A stretch of 64,000 nucleotides of DNA from Panicum virgatum (Eukaryota > Streptophyta > Magnoliopsida > Poales > Poaceae). The stretch spans positions 46,578,930 through 46,642,929 of the forward strand of contig NC_053148.1 in assembly GCF_016808335.1 (NCBI RefSeq), given 5' to 3'. A program made the translations under genes and the position numbers. This document shows, piece by piece, positions 50,372-60,857 of this stretch. Each line of letters starts with the position of its first letter. The first letter of the stretch is position 1. Under the pieces are notes generated by a model. The model was given only the letters and a program-made list of their open reading frames with translations, made no database searches and was not told the DNA's origin.

Positions 50372-51769
50372 TGTTGACGCTCCTTAGTGCCCCCGATTTA
50401 TATACCGCAAGTGCACGGTTTCGTGTAGCTTTTCCCTTAGAGTATTCCCCCAAGGTTTATCAGTCCACGGAACCAAAGAAACAAGAAACAATCTACTAGC
50501 ATAGAAATTCCTTTGTGTGAGATGGTGAAAATGAATCTAATCTATTAAAGTTACGACAAACACCGAAGGTAGCAAGAGAAAGTTAGAGATAACCAATCTA
50601 GATCACCTAGATCATGCATATGTTGTAGTTCCAGCTAGATAAAGTGAAGTAGGATAGATGTGAATCTCAATGAAAAGCCTCTTTAAACCCAAAATCTCCA
50701 ATCCGATCCCTCGATACCCAACCTACTAAGTGGCAACGGCCTGTCACGATGCCACCCCTTTCAACGAGATACCCTGAAGCAAGTCGAACCCCCTTTGGTA
50801 GTTCCGCCATGAACCTCTAGCCACCATGACTACAAGATCATGCTAAGCGATCTATGTCGATAATAGATCTAGGATGAAGAGAACCCAAAGAAAAGAACGA
50901 AATCGAAAGAGGAGAACATGGTCGCTAAACATTCGGAAACACAAATAACTTCACCATGAATGATAGTACATCACAAGATCACAACCGGGGCCCTACCTTG
51001 ATCTTGATGATCCTAGCTCCAGAACTCCGACGTGGTCTTCCTTGCAAGGTTCCCACGTCGGCTAGGGCGAACCCTAGACAACTAGCACGACCCTCGGCTC
51101 TCCGAGAGGTGTCCCTCTATCTTCTCTGCTCCTTGGCGTCGTCTCCCGAATTGATCTCTCCGTGAACCTTGGGGAGGGGTCTTTAAATAGCCTCAGGGAA
51201 CCCTCGGTAAAAGGGGAGGTCGAACCGACCTAAAAAAGGCCTGGGCCGGCCGGCCTGGGACTTTCCTTCGCCGGCTTGTGCTCAACTTTCTCCCCAAGTC
51301 TCCTGGAGTCTTCTAGAGTTTATGTCTTTCACGATTGCACCCCTTTAGACGTCGTTATCTTCGAGATTTCTTCGAGGAGAAGGATAGGATGGAAAATCCT
51401 TCCTTAAATATCTCTTTGCTTTGCTTAGCCCCGAAGTATCTCGATCTTATCTTTTGGGCTTTGTCTTTTGGGCTTCATTGGAGGGTGGATGTGCATGAAT
51501 GGGCCTCTAATCATCATGGCCTTCGATCCTTTGTTCGGGCTTTGGCCGTTGTCTTTCTTCGTGTCATCGCGTGATCGTGGGCCTCGCCATTTCATGCTCC
51601 AAAATTGGTCAAAAACCTGCAAAAACGAAGTACCTCCAAAATATATGTGCAAACGCGAAAACGACCAATAATTGGGCCGAGGTTAGGATGGTTAGTGATT
51701 CTGATATTAAATTCATGCCATTATCAAAGTTAAACAGGGGATAAAATGGATACTTAAGGAGCGCCAACA
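50372..51769 (-). repeat. 3' LTR of element B
   Basis: 1,398 bases, TGTTGACGCTCCTTAG...CTTAAGGAGCGCCAACA. It contains CCCAGGCCGGCCGGCCCAGG-type sequence at about 51239-51259 and, on the minus strand just after it, a TATTTAAAG box (about 51182-51190). It differs from the other LTR at roughly 25-30 positions by eye. Confidence 0.93.
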
Positions 51770-51778
51770 TTCCCCCAT
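51770..51778 (-). promoter_or_regulatory. Polypurine tract of element B
   Basis: On the minus strand AGCATGGGGGA is immediately followed by the LTR end TGTTGGCGC. This is the plus-strand primer site in reverse transcription. Confidence 0.75.
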
Positions 51779-53647
51779 GCTTAAACCTTGCTCGTCCTCG
51801 AGTAAGTCTTTGATAAAAAATCAGCGCTGCCTTTCAGTGTCCAATCCCTGCACTTGATCATACACGAGAAAACACAATGCTCCCAAAAAATATTTTGCAA
51901 TTAATAATTCAAGTTGTAACCAGGTTTTTCAACGTGGAAGGTAGATACAAGTTAAATGCTTCCCCATAATTATTAAGTACATGCTCTCAAAATTAAACAA
52001 GTCTCAGAATTAAGAAAGTAAGTTCCATAAGTAATGCTAAACCAAGATCAATAATTCAAACCTCATTGTAATTTGCTCATGGAAACTCTCAGCTCATCTT
52101 GTCTCTCAATCTTGCTAGAACTCTCTCCTTTCTTTCTCTCATATGTATGTGTGAGGCTTTATCTGGAGCTCTGGAAAGGTTAGTCCTAACAATAGATATT
52201 ATAATCAAGATATTATCAAACCAAGAAATACTTCTTATGGCTTTACCGAGACTCGTCAAAAAGACATTGGAAAATAATTTCTTTGCGGAGAGGGAGAGAA
52301 TGGAACACACACTTTAGATGGTGGACATGTGCAAATGGCAACGGTTGATCCCAAGGCACGACTAAAGTCCTTGTTATCAGATTGCACATGGTTGGAATAA
52401 TTGAGTATAGAATAATCTTCAAAGTACCTGGAGTTTAATGAAGCTAAAGGAACCGATGAGCTTTTCATCATCATTCATTTTTTTTCTTTTCTCTCTTCCT
52501 CTTTTTTTTTCTTTCTTTCTCTTTTTTTTTTCTTTCTTTTTGCTCCTCAGAAACATTGGCAACACAATGCACTTACTCCACCTCCCCCATGCTTGAACGT
52601 TTGCTTGTCCTCAAGCAATGAAGTGATGATAACTTGATGGAGTGAGTGCACAAAACCTTTATCAATTCTCTGGACTCAACTTTGGAATTTAATGGAGCAT
52701 CTCCTCGTGAAAGATTGCAGCCAATAGAGGAGGAAACGGGGCAGGCCGGCCGGCCTAGGGGTGTTGAGCCGGCCGGCCTACTGCCTGTAGGCCTCCACTT
52801 CTTCGGATTTTTCTTCTGCGAACTCTTTGATGCTTCCCAAGCTTATGTTTTACTGAATTTTGCTCTTGATTCCACTGTTTTGCCGTCGAAATAAATATAT
52901 ATACTCAATATATAGGTTGTGGTCAAGGAGGTATTTCACAAAAAGATGTTTTTGGTTAGGGGTGGATATCCAGCGAGGTTTGTGATGTTCCCGGTATATA
53001 AACTCACAATGCATGGATAGAATGGCTAGCAAAAGAGAGGTACGCAAAAATACGGAATGGTCAGCTTCTTAATCTCGTACCAAAGAAGATAAATCCTGAA
53101 TTAATTCACTTGAAAATAATTCTTGCTCTATGGTTTGTTATGATATATCATTTAGGCTTGTAGAAGGGTAGAGCAATTGCAAAAGGTATCATTGACAAGG
53201 TTAGCTCAAAATTAAATCCAAATTAAATTTTTCTTGACAAGCTTAAGTAAGAGAGCAAGAGTAAAAGATATGGGTCTTAATTTATCATAACATCCACAAT
53301 TGAATTAGCCGGCATTTAATTAATTTTCAGATCATGTTAGAGAGAGTATTAGTTTAATCATGCATAAACCAAGCACAAGAAAGTAGACAAAGCGGCAACG
53401 ATCATCATATTTTAACATGCCACAAACTTTCTATCATCATTACTACCCATAACATTAAAGCGTAGGTGATGCATTAATTTATCATGGTGATGAAGACAAA
53501 AGAAAACAAATTGCACACATGCTGAAATAAATAAAACAGAAAAATTGCTACGCACACACAAGCTTGCACACATGCTGAAAATAAATGAAAAGAAATAGAA
53601 AATCCAAACCACACGTGCGAGCATTTTATTCATGGTCATGCCATCGA
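51779..53647. other. Element B non-coding 3' region
   Basis: AT-rich and without a coding domain. It holds a pyrimidine-rich tract (52478-52541, polypurine on the element's sense strand), a second PPT-like copy CCCCCATGCTTGAACG (52585) and two GGCCGGCCGGCC motifs (52745 and 52771). Confidence 0.6.
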
Positions 53648-55306
53648 TCAATCTCCTTGATTGGCTCTTGCGTTGTATCCTTGATCATAATACTGCTGAA
53701 ATGCTCCTCCATTAAATTGTTCCGGTGGCGCCAGGCCTAGAAGTCCCATTTGATATGCAATTCCTGCAGTTCCATCTTCTAGTTGGGTTGTATGCCTTCG
53801 GATGGCATCTATATCTTCCATGTTTCTTCTCGCATAAGCACCCATAATTCTCATTCCTTGTTCTGGTTGAGGGAGGTCAAAATATTATGCTCCAAATGAC
53901 AGGTCGGGCATCTCTCATTGGTATGATGAGGGTGGGTAGCCGTAGTTGCTAAATGGTGGGGGTGCCGCCGCAGCGTGCCCCCATGCTTGTTCTTGGCCTC
54001 CTTCCCATTGACTCGTCCATCCTTGCGGGTATCCCTGTCCACTTGATGCATCTTGAAATTCATTCCTCCAATAAGCAGAACTTGGCGGTGGAAGGTTTAC
54101 TTCCAAGTCTTCTTGTTGTGCCGATGCCGATGTCCCTTCAATTAACCTTTCTCTTTTTGATTTCCTCACCTTTTTTCCAATATTTTCAACTCATCAATCA
54201 GTCCTCCCTCTTGCAAATAATTTCAGACTTTGATCGGGGAGGGAAATATCCATCTCAGAAATAGTAAATCCCTTCTTTTCATCCCCTCCGATATAATGTC
54301 CTTGCCTCAAATGATCAATCCCAATATCTCTTCCCGGGACATTAAATTTTTGGATCACTCGTAACCTCAGATTCATGGCTTGGGCTATCATTGTGAGATA
54401 ACATCTCGAACCAACTTCTCCCATGCCGGCTGATGCTTCACAAAGCCACCTTTCAACCATGATGTTGGTGGGATCAATTACTTGCTTCTTCACCAATGCA
54501 GCATACATCCAATTTAATTCTTGGTCGGTGACCTTCGATTCTCTCATCCTCCCGAGAATTCTCTTGCTCAACCAAGAGTGGAATATTTGGAGGGTCACAT
54601 TACTTATATTTTTCCTTTGGCGGTTGACATCTTTTGCTATCTTTCTCCAAAATTCATCAAGCTCTCCATCTTCAACTTGCACCATTTTATATGCATTACT
54701 TTTAAATCCGAGCAAGCTTCCTATTTCACCATAGGTGATTACTTTCTCTTCATTCTTGAGCCTAAATTTCAAACATGGAACTTCTTCATCATCCACCACT
54801 TCCGTTGATTTTTCTAATGTCATGAACATCTCAAGAGCCACTTCTTCTTGCATATCAACCGTGACACCGTCGGAAAATAACTTCCAACCGGTGTTCTCCA
54901 ATAGCTCATAGATGTCATGATGAAATCCCAGCTTCACCAATGCTTCATCATCAAAATCATAATTTGCTCGTAGTCTTCCCTTCATGAACTTGAGCCTTTC
55001 TTCTTCTTCCTTCAACAAGATAATAAACCCATATTCTGAATTCTTGGGCTTGTATGGCGGTGGTGCGGATGACCTTGTCGAACGCCGTGGAGGAGGTGGC
55101 ATCCCTTCGGGGAATCTCATGGAGGAGCTTCTCGGGTCTCTCATCCCACCAAGGAGCAGCATGTCGCTCCTCGGTGCGGGGTTGTCTTCCTCCATGCTCC
55201 GCGGAGACTCGGAGACCGAGTGCCTCCGCGAAGAACTTGCCGATGCGTCGGATGTTGATGAACGCGTCCTTCTCCTCCCGGCGATGAACTTCATGAGGCC
55301 ACTCAT
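53648..55306 (-). pseudogene. ATHILA-type ORF of element B
   Basis: ATG at 55306. The first 370 codons are open: MSGLMKFIAGRRRTRSSTSD, Ser/Arg/Pro-rich low complexity, then a folded-looking region (YGFIILLKEEEERLKFMKGR, VPCLKFRLKNEEKVITYGEI, FHSWLSKRILGRMRESKVTD, QELNWMYAALVKKQVIDP, MGEVGSRCYLTMIAQAMNLR). This resembles the plant ATHILA ORF-1 / putative plant transposon protein families. Two adjacent TGA codons end it at 54191-54196, but the same frame continues (VRKSKRERLIEGTSA, PPPSSAYWRNEFQ, a Gly/Gln/Tyr-rich stretch, MRIMGAYARRNMEDIDAIRR) with two further stops to 53648. It probably was one ORF of about 550 codons. It occupies the place where other Athila elements have an env-like ORF, but no signal peptide or membrane span is seen. 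Function unknown. Confidence 0.72.
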
Positions 55307-55547
55307 GGTGACTCCTTGCTGCACACACTCAAAAACAAACACACCGGGGGTTTCTTGCCGGTGGGAGAACAATATATCGAAGAGTGGAACAAACTAGGAA
55401 TTGTGGTGAATTTTCTGATATTTTTGGAGTAGATTTTGGTGGACGAATTTTTCAGGGCTCTAACTGATGTTTCTGGGCAAAGAACTTGAAGAACATAAGC
55501 AAGGAAATGAGTGAGGAGTATACCTGCCAAAGGGGAGCACCAGAGGG

Positions 55548-55583
55548 CTTAAATAGGGGCTAGGCCGGCCGGCCTAGGGCCTT
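55548..55583 (-). promoter_or_regulatory. Promoter-like module ahead of the ATHILA-type ORF in B
   Basis: On the minus strand a GGCCGGCCGGCC-containing motif is followed by CCCCTATTTAAGCC (55548-55557), the same order as GGCCGGCC plus TATTTAAA in B's LTRs. The ORF start is about 240 bases downstream. A donor-like CAGGTATACT follows at about 55520. It is predicted to give ORF-specific transcripts; this is inference. Confidence 0.45.
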
Positions 55584-56515
55584 GGGGCCGGCCTAGGGCA
55601 TTTCTGGCTCCTCTCCACTTCAATTTTCTCTGGTGGCTTCCTGGTGCAATTATTTGTTTCTATCCAGTACATCTTGTATGCTTTGCACCGCCCAAATCAT
55701 GTGAACCACTCCTTCTTTGCCTTTGATGTCCACTTGCAACATTATTTCTCCACTTTGTGTCATTCACCTTGTTCTATGCTTAATCATTCATCACATGGTG
55801 CCATCTTTGCTGAAAATCACTTGTCCTTCCCATGCATGGCTGCTCCCTCCTTTGAATTATTTGCATGTGGTGGTAGGTAGAGAGCACTACTCTTTCCCAT
55901 GAACTCACTTTGATCAATGGATGTTAATCAAGCACATAAACCCTTTCCAAATCATGCTTAGATGTTTAATCCTCCTCTAACTTCGAAATTTCAGAATTGA
56001 CTCAAAGCATGCAATGAGTTTAAATGAATAATTAGAGGGGAATTGAAACATCTTTACATTTGTAAGTCGAAAATATTTCCCGACTATATTAATTTTGGTT
56101 GCATCGGAACCGTTCACTTTCATGAATTGATAGTGAACAATCTCGAATTCAACCGTGGGTATTGGGTTTAGGTTGCCAAAATGAGAGAGAGATTTTTGAA
56201 AAAGAGAATAATAAAGTTAGGAAAATTCTAATCCTATGGTGATGAAACTGAAAATTCTCTCTATGTTTGCACGAACCTACGCATCAAGAATTCAAATGAT
56301 ATAAACATAGCGTGGCTCTACTCGTGTGTTTTATCTCAACTTGGTCCGGCCATCATGGACAGGACGGTCGCCAAAAATAGGTATGGAATTTTGGATGTGG
56401 CTTTCTCAAGAAGAGGCAAATAAATCATAGGATGGCTCATGTCATTGGTTTAAAATAAGAAACAACATCGAAATGACTGAGCGAATAAAATTTTGCGGGT
56501 TGTCCTCTCGGTAGC
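55584..56515. other. Element B: non-coding region between protease and ATHILA-type ORF
   Basis: AT-rich, with no RT, RNase H or integrase motif in any frame that I can see. Short frames only. This is where pol would continue in an autonomous relative. Confidence 0.65.
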
Positions 56516-56632
56516 TTATTCTTGACTCGACGAACGGGTTGAACTCCCGGCAGCTTTATTCTTGACTCGACGAACGGGTTGAACTCCCAGCAGCTTTATT
56601 CTTGACTCGACGAACGGGTTGCCTCCCGCAAA
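56516..56632. repeat. 40-bp tandem repeat in element B
   Basis: Three copies of TTATTCTTGACTCGACGAAC followed by GGGTTGAACTCCC(G/A)GCAGCT; the third continues into GCCTCCCGCAAAGCGC. The units are nearly identical and lie about 40 bases downstream of the protease stop in the element's sense. Confidence 0.9.
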
Positions 56633-56671
56633 GCGCTTCGCTTATAGTCTATAGCTAGACTTTCTTCTTCT

Positions 56672-57439
56672 TCACTTCGGACCAATGCTCGGTGATGGCG
56701 CTGTAGTCTTGGGTACCCACTTCCGCACAATCCTTGGTGCGGGTTTGTCTTCTACGTTAGTCGTCTTTTTGGTCTTCACAGGCGGGCTTTTAGCTTTCTT
56801 CTTGACGGGTGCAACGATCTTCTTTGTCGCGATGGACGCGACGACTTCTATCTCCTTCTTCGCTTCCTTCTTGTTCGGCTCCTCTTCTTTCTTTGGCTTC
56901 TCCTCTGTGACATGGCGGTGAGGCGGAACATATTTGACGTTGATCATGTTGCATACCTCGAGGTGTGGATGAAACTTGAATTCACTTGTGGTGCCATTGA
57001 TGTCGAACTTTATCTCCCCCTTGCCAACGTCGATGTTCGCCCTTGCGGTCTTGAGGAAAGGCCTCCCAAGTATGAGAGGCGCTTTGCTCCCTTCTCCCAT
57101 ATCGAGAATCACAAAGTCAACGGGGACTAAGTGTTCTCCAATCTTCATGGGCACGTCTTTGGAGATTCCCAAAGGATAGCGAACGGAATTGTCTGCTAAC
57201 TCTAGGCACATGGCAGTGGGCTCCGGCTCCGGTAAGCGTAGCTTCTCGAACACATTCTTTGGCATGACGCTCACACTTGCACCGAGATCACAAAGTGCTC
57301 TTTCGAACATAAGAGACCCAATGGAACACGGGATGGTAGGACATCCGGGGTCCCTCTTCTTTTCAGGAGCTTCATTAGCGATTGCCGCACTACATTCCTC
57401 GGTTAGCTTGACAGTGCTTGGCGGTATCTCGCGCTTGTT
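56672..57439 (-). pseudogene. Element B aspartic protease
   Basis: The frame reads FERALCDLGASVSVMPKNVF (the active-site Asp in the CDLGAS form usual in Athila), CLELADNSVRYPLGI, PVDFVILDMGEGSKAPLILG and GRPFLKTARANIDV, then a Lys-rich tail (KKEAKKEIEVVASIATKK, KKKAKSPPVKTKK) ending with a stop at 56672. The protease frame itself is open, but a TGA at 57440-57442 separates it from gag in the same frame. It would process the gag polyprotein. No RT follows. Confidence 0.85.
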
Positions 57440-59189
57440 TCACATTATGTCTTTGAAGTAGCGAGAATACATCGGAACTTGTAGAGCGTCCAAGAGCGGC
57501 ATATTGATGCTCAACCTGCGTACCATGTCAACAAATTTGTTGAACTGCTCATCTTCATGTTTACCTTTGCGGTATCGTGGCCTTGGCAGTAGAATCTTGG
57601 TGTCTATATCATCTAGCTCAAACTCTGGCTCTTCGGTGACTATCTCTGGCATAGGAGTAGGTGTCTTCTCCTTGATGATGGTCTCCACTTCAACTCTTGG
57701 CTTAGGCTTCCTTGCTCCCGCTGCATGTTCGGGTTCTTCGGTCTCCTTTCCCGAGCGAGTTTGAATTGCCTTTGCCATCTCCGGACTTTGAGGTTGCCCG
57801 GGCAATTTTCCTTCGTTGCTAGGTAGGTGTCCGGCGAGCTGGGCTACTTGTGTTTCTAGAATCTTCATCATGTTGAGTACTTGAAGGTTAGAACTCCCGA
57901 CCTCCGTCACCTTTGCCATCATTGTTCTCCAAAATCTTGTCCATAGCCTTGAACTTGGTGACGGTGTCCTTGTTGATCTTGCCTTGCTCCTCCATGAACT
58001 CCTTCAATTGTATACGAAGAGGCACCGAGTTTTGAATGGAAGAGCTTGCATTAAATTGGGGTCTACCTTGCCCGTAACGGAAGTTGGTTGGCGGAATCCA
58101 TTCTCCCTTCTTCATGTAGTCGAGCATCTTGGCTTCCTCCGGGCAATTCTTTTGTACATGGCCGTACTCTCCACATTCTTCACATGTAGACCTTACTTCG
58201 GCCGCCTTCAAATCAATAGCTTGGGCTTCTCTCTTTTCCACTTCCATCTTCTCCAACTTTCTCATGAGCGAGTCGATCTTCCCTTCTAGCACTTCTTCGC
58301 ATTCCACTTGTAATACACTCTTCGCGGCGCCCACGGCTTGGAGTGGTTGTAGGCACCCCGATAATGCCCATGCGTCATTGTCCGCCACCTTCTTGAATAG
58401 CTTGAAAACTTGAGTAGCCGTGAGCTCAATAATAGAACCTTCGGCCGATGCATCAATGATCCCCCTTGATGCAGTAGTGAGGCCTTGATAGAACTTCTAG
58501 ACCACATCCTCCCTTGAGAACCTGCGATGAGGTACGGCGCGGATGTAGTCGTTGAAGCGCTCATAGGCTTCCGCAATAGTCTCCGTCGGGGCTTGCGCGA
58601 ATGTTGCAATCTTGTTGCGCAGAATCTGGGTCTTGCCCGACGAGTAGAACTCCGTCATGAACTCTTTCATCAAGGACTCCCAATTTTGCACCGTGTGCGG
58701 TGGTAGAGAATGAAACCATTGCAGCGCTCTCCCAAGTAGAGAGAACGGAAAGAGCCTCGCTCTTATTTGATCTTGAGTCATCCCTTGCATGTCGAAGGTG
58801 CGGCATAGTTGGAGGAACGCTTGAAGATGTAGATTAGCGTCTTCTTTTCCAGTGAAGGGCGAGCTTTGCACCATCCTTATGATTGAAGTCTTGATCTCGA
58901 ACGGAACTCCGATGTTGTCGAGATTTTGGATCGGCAAGTCCCGAACGTCCGGAGTGCATAGCTCTCCGATCGTACGCTCCGGCTCCAATAGCACCATCCC
59001 TTGGTGAAGTGACGCCTCCTTTGGACTTGTTGGTGGAGTTGCTTGAGGTGAAGACGATGAACCGTCGGCTTCAACTTTTGGATCTACTAGTTCCGGCTTC
59101 TTTGATCGTGCTTCTCGTCTCCTTTGCCTGTAATTTTTTTCTGGATCATCCACAAAATTTTCGGGTTTGTTGGAGAGGCTCCCGTCCAT
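57440..59189 (-). pseudogene. Element B gag (capsid and nucleocapsid)
   Basis: ATG at 59189. MDGSLSNKPENFVDDP, then the Athila capsid signature: FEIKTSIIRMVQSSPFTGKE, ARLFPFSLLGRALQWFHSLP and AEAYERFNDYIRAVPHRRF. One TAG at 58497-58499 interrupts it; the frame continues through KVADNDAWALSG and a coiled coil to a canonical CX2CX4HX4C zinc knuckle (CEECGEYGHVQKNC), then QLKEFMEEQGKINKDTV. A frameshift near 57905 follows, with LETQVAQLAGHLP and a Glu/Pro-rich stretch after it. Gag forms the particle that packages element RNA. One nonsense codon and one frameshift make this copy unlikely to work. Confidence 0.87.
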
Positions 59190-59432
59190 GTCCTGTTAGG
59201 GGTTAGTGAAAAAGAAAAATATATACGAGATCTAAAAGATGAATGTACAAGATCTAAAACATAAAAGAAAAATAAAGCAAAAATAAAGAAAACTCTAGAT
59301 TGATTTTCGTGGAATAGATCCGTTTTTTTAGTTAGCTCAGAAAAATAAGAGATCTAAAAAGAAGTCAAAAAGAAAAATCAAGAAAAATAAATATTTACGA
59401 ATGCAAGTAAGATTAGATCTTAAATCAATGAT
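59190..59432. other. Element B 5' untranslated leader
   Basis: A-rich leader on the element's sense strand between primer-binding site and gag. Repeated AAAATAA/AAGATCTAAAA-like words; no coding. Confidence 0.6.
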
Positions 59433-59450
59433 TCCCCGGCAACGGCGCCA
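59433..59450 (-). promoter_or_regulatory. Primer-binding site of element B (tRNA-Asp)
   Basis: On the minus strand TGGCGCCGTTGCCGGGGA, 8 bases from the 5' LTR end. It is complementary to the 3' end of plant tRNA-Asp including CCA, as in many gypsy elements. Confidence 0.9.
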
Positions 59451-59458
59451 GAAAAGCT

Positions 59459-60857
59459 TGTTGACGCTCCTTAGCGCCCCCGATTTATATACCACAAGTG
59501 CACGGTTTCATGTAGCTTTTCCCTTAGAGTATTCCCCCAAGGTTTATCAATCCACGGAACCAAATAAACAAGAAACAATCTACTAGCATAGAAATTCCTT
59601 TGTGTGAGATGGTGAAAACGAATCTAATCTATTAAAGTTACGACAAACACCGAAGGTAGCAAGAGAAAGTTAGAGATAACCAATCTAGATCACCTAGATC
59701 ATGTATATGTTGTAGTTCCAGCTAGATAAACTGAAGTAAGATAGATGTGAATCTCAATGAAAAGCCTCTTTAAACCCAAAATCTCCAATCCGATCCCTCG
59801 ATACCCAACCAACTAAGTGGCAACGGCCTGTCACGACGCCACCCCTTTCAACGAGATACCCTGAAGCCAGTCGAACCCCCTTTGGTAGTTCCGCCATGAA
59901 CCTCTAGCCACCATGACTACAAGATCATGCTAAGTGATCTATCTCGATAATAGATCTAGGATGAAGCGAACCCAAAGAAAAGAACGAAATCGAAAGAGGA
60001 GAACATGGTCGCTACACATTCGGAAACACAAATAACTTCACAATGAATGATAGTACATCACAAGATCACAACCGTGGCCCTACCTTGATCTTGATGATCC
60101 TAGCTCCAGAACTCCGACGTGGTCTTTCTTGCAAGGTTCCCACGTCGGCTAGGGCGAACCCTAGACAACTAGCACGACCCTCGGCTCTCCGAGAGGTGTC
60201 CCTCTATCTTCTCTGCTCCTTGGCGTCGTCTCCCGAATTGATCTCTCCGTGAACCTTGGGGAGGGGTCTTTAAATAGCCTCAGGGAACCTTCGGTCAAAG
60301 GGGAGGTCGAACCGACCTAAAAAAGGCCTGGGCCGGCCGGCCTGGGACTTTCCTTCGCTGACTTATGCTCAACTTTCTCCCCAAGTCTCCTGGAGTCTTC
60401 TAGAGTTTATGTCTTTCACGATTGCACCCCTTTAGACGTCGTTATCTTCGATATTTCTTCGAGGAGAAGGATAGGTTGGAAAATCCTTCCTTAAATATCT
60501 CTTTGCTTTGCTTAGCCCCGAAGTATCTCGATCTTATCTTTTGGGCTTTGTCTTTTGGGCTTCATTGGAGGGTGGATGTGCATGAATGGGCCTCTAATCA
60601 TCATGGCCTTCGATCCTTTATTCGGGCTTTGGCCTTTGTCTTTCTTCGTGTCATCGCGTGATCGTGGGCCTCGCCATTTCATGCTCCAAAATTGGTCAAA
60701 AACCTGCAAAAACGAAGTACCTCCAAAAATATATGTGCAAACGCGAAAACGACCAATAATTGGGCCGAGGTTAGGATGGTTAGTGATTCTGATATTAAAT
60801 TCATGCCATTATCAAAGTTAAACAGGGGATAAAATGGATACTTAAGGAGCGCCAACA
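59459..60857 (-). repeat. 5' LTR of element B
   Basis: 1,399 bases, same ends as the 3' LTR. It carries the GGCCGGCCGGCC motif (about 60330) and a minus-strand TATTTAAAG box (about 60270). One single-base length difference from the partner lies in the A-run at about 60726. Confidence 0.93.

Larger units (their letters stand above)
50372..60857 (-). mobile_element. Element B: complete non-autonomous Athila-like LTR retrotransposon (10,486 bp)
   Basis: LTRs are 50372-51769 and 59459-60857, in direct orientation and about 98% identical by eye. Perfect 5-bp target duplication CTTGC (50367-50371 and 60858-60862). The minus-strand order is 5' LTR, tRNA-Asp primer site (59433-59450), gag (59189-57440), protease (57439-56672), a non-coding stretch with 40-bp repeats, an ATHILA-type ORF (55306-53648), an AT-rich 3' region and a PPT (51770-51778) before the 3' LTR. 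No RT, RNase H or integrase is present, so movement must have used enzymes from a relative. It is inserted in A's gag-pol at the zinc motif. Confidence 0.93.

Noticed and set aside
41891..51769. C and the left LTR of B as a pair flanking one element
   Set aside because: Each has its own target duplication (ATGAC and CTTGC), and the DNA between them is A's pol and accessory gene.
53648..55306. ATHILA-type ORF of B as an envelope-like protein
   Set aside because: No signal peptide, transmembrane span or cleavage-type motif is visible; sequence blocks fit the ATHILA ORF families instead.
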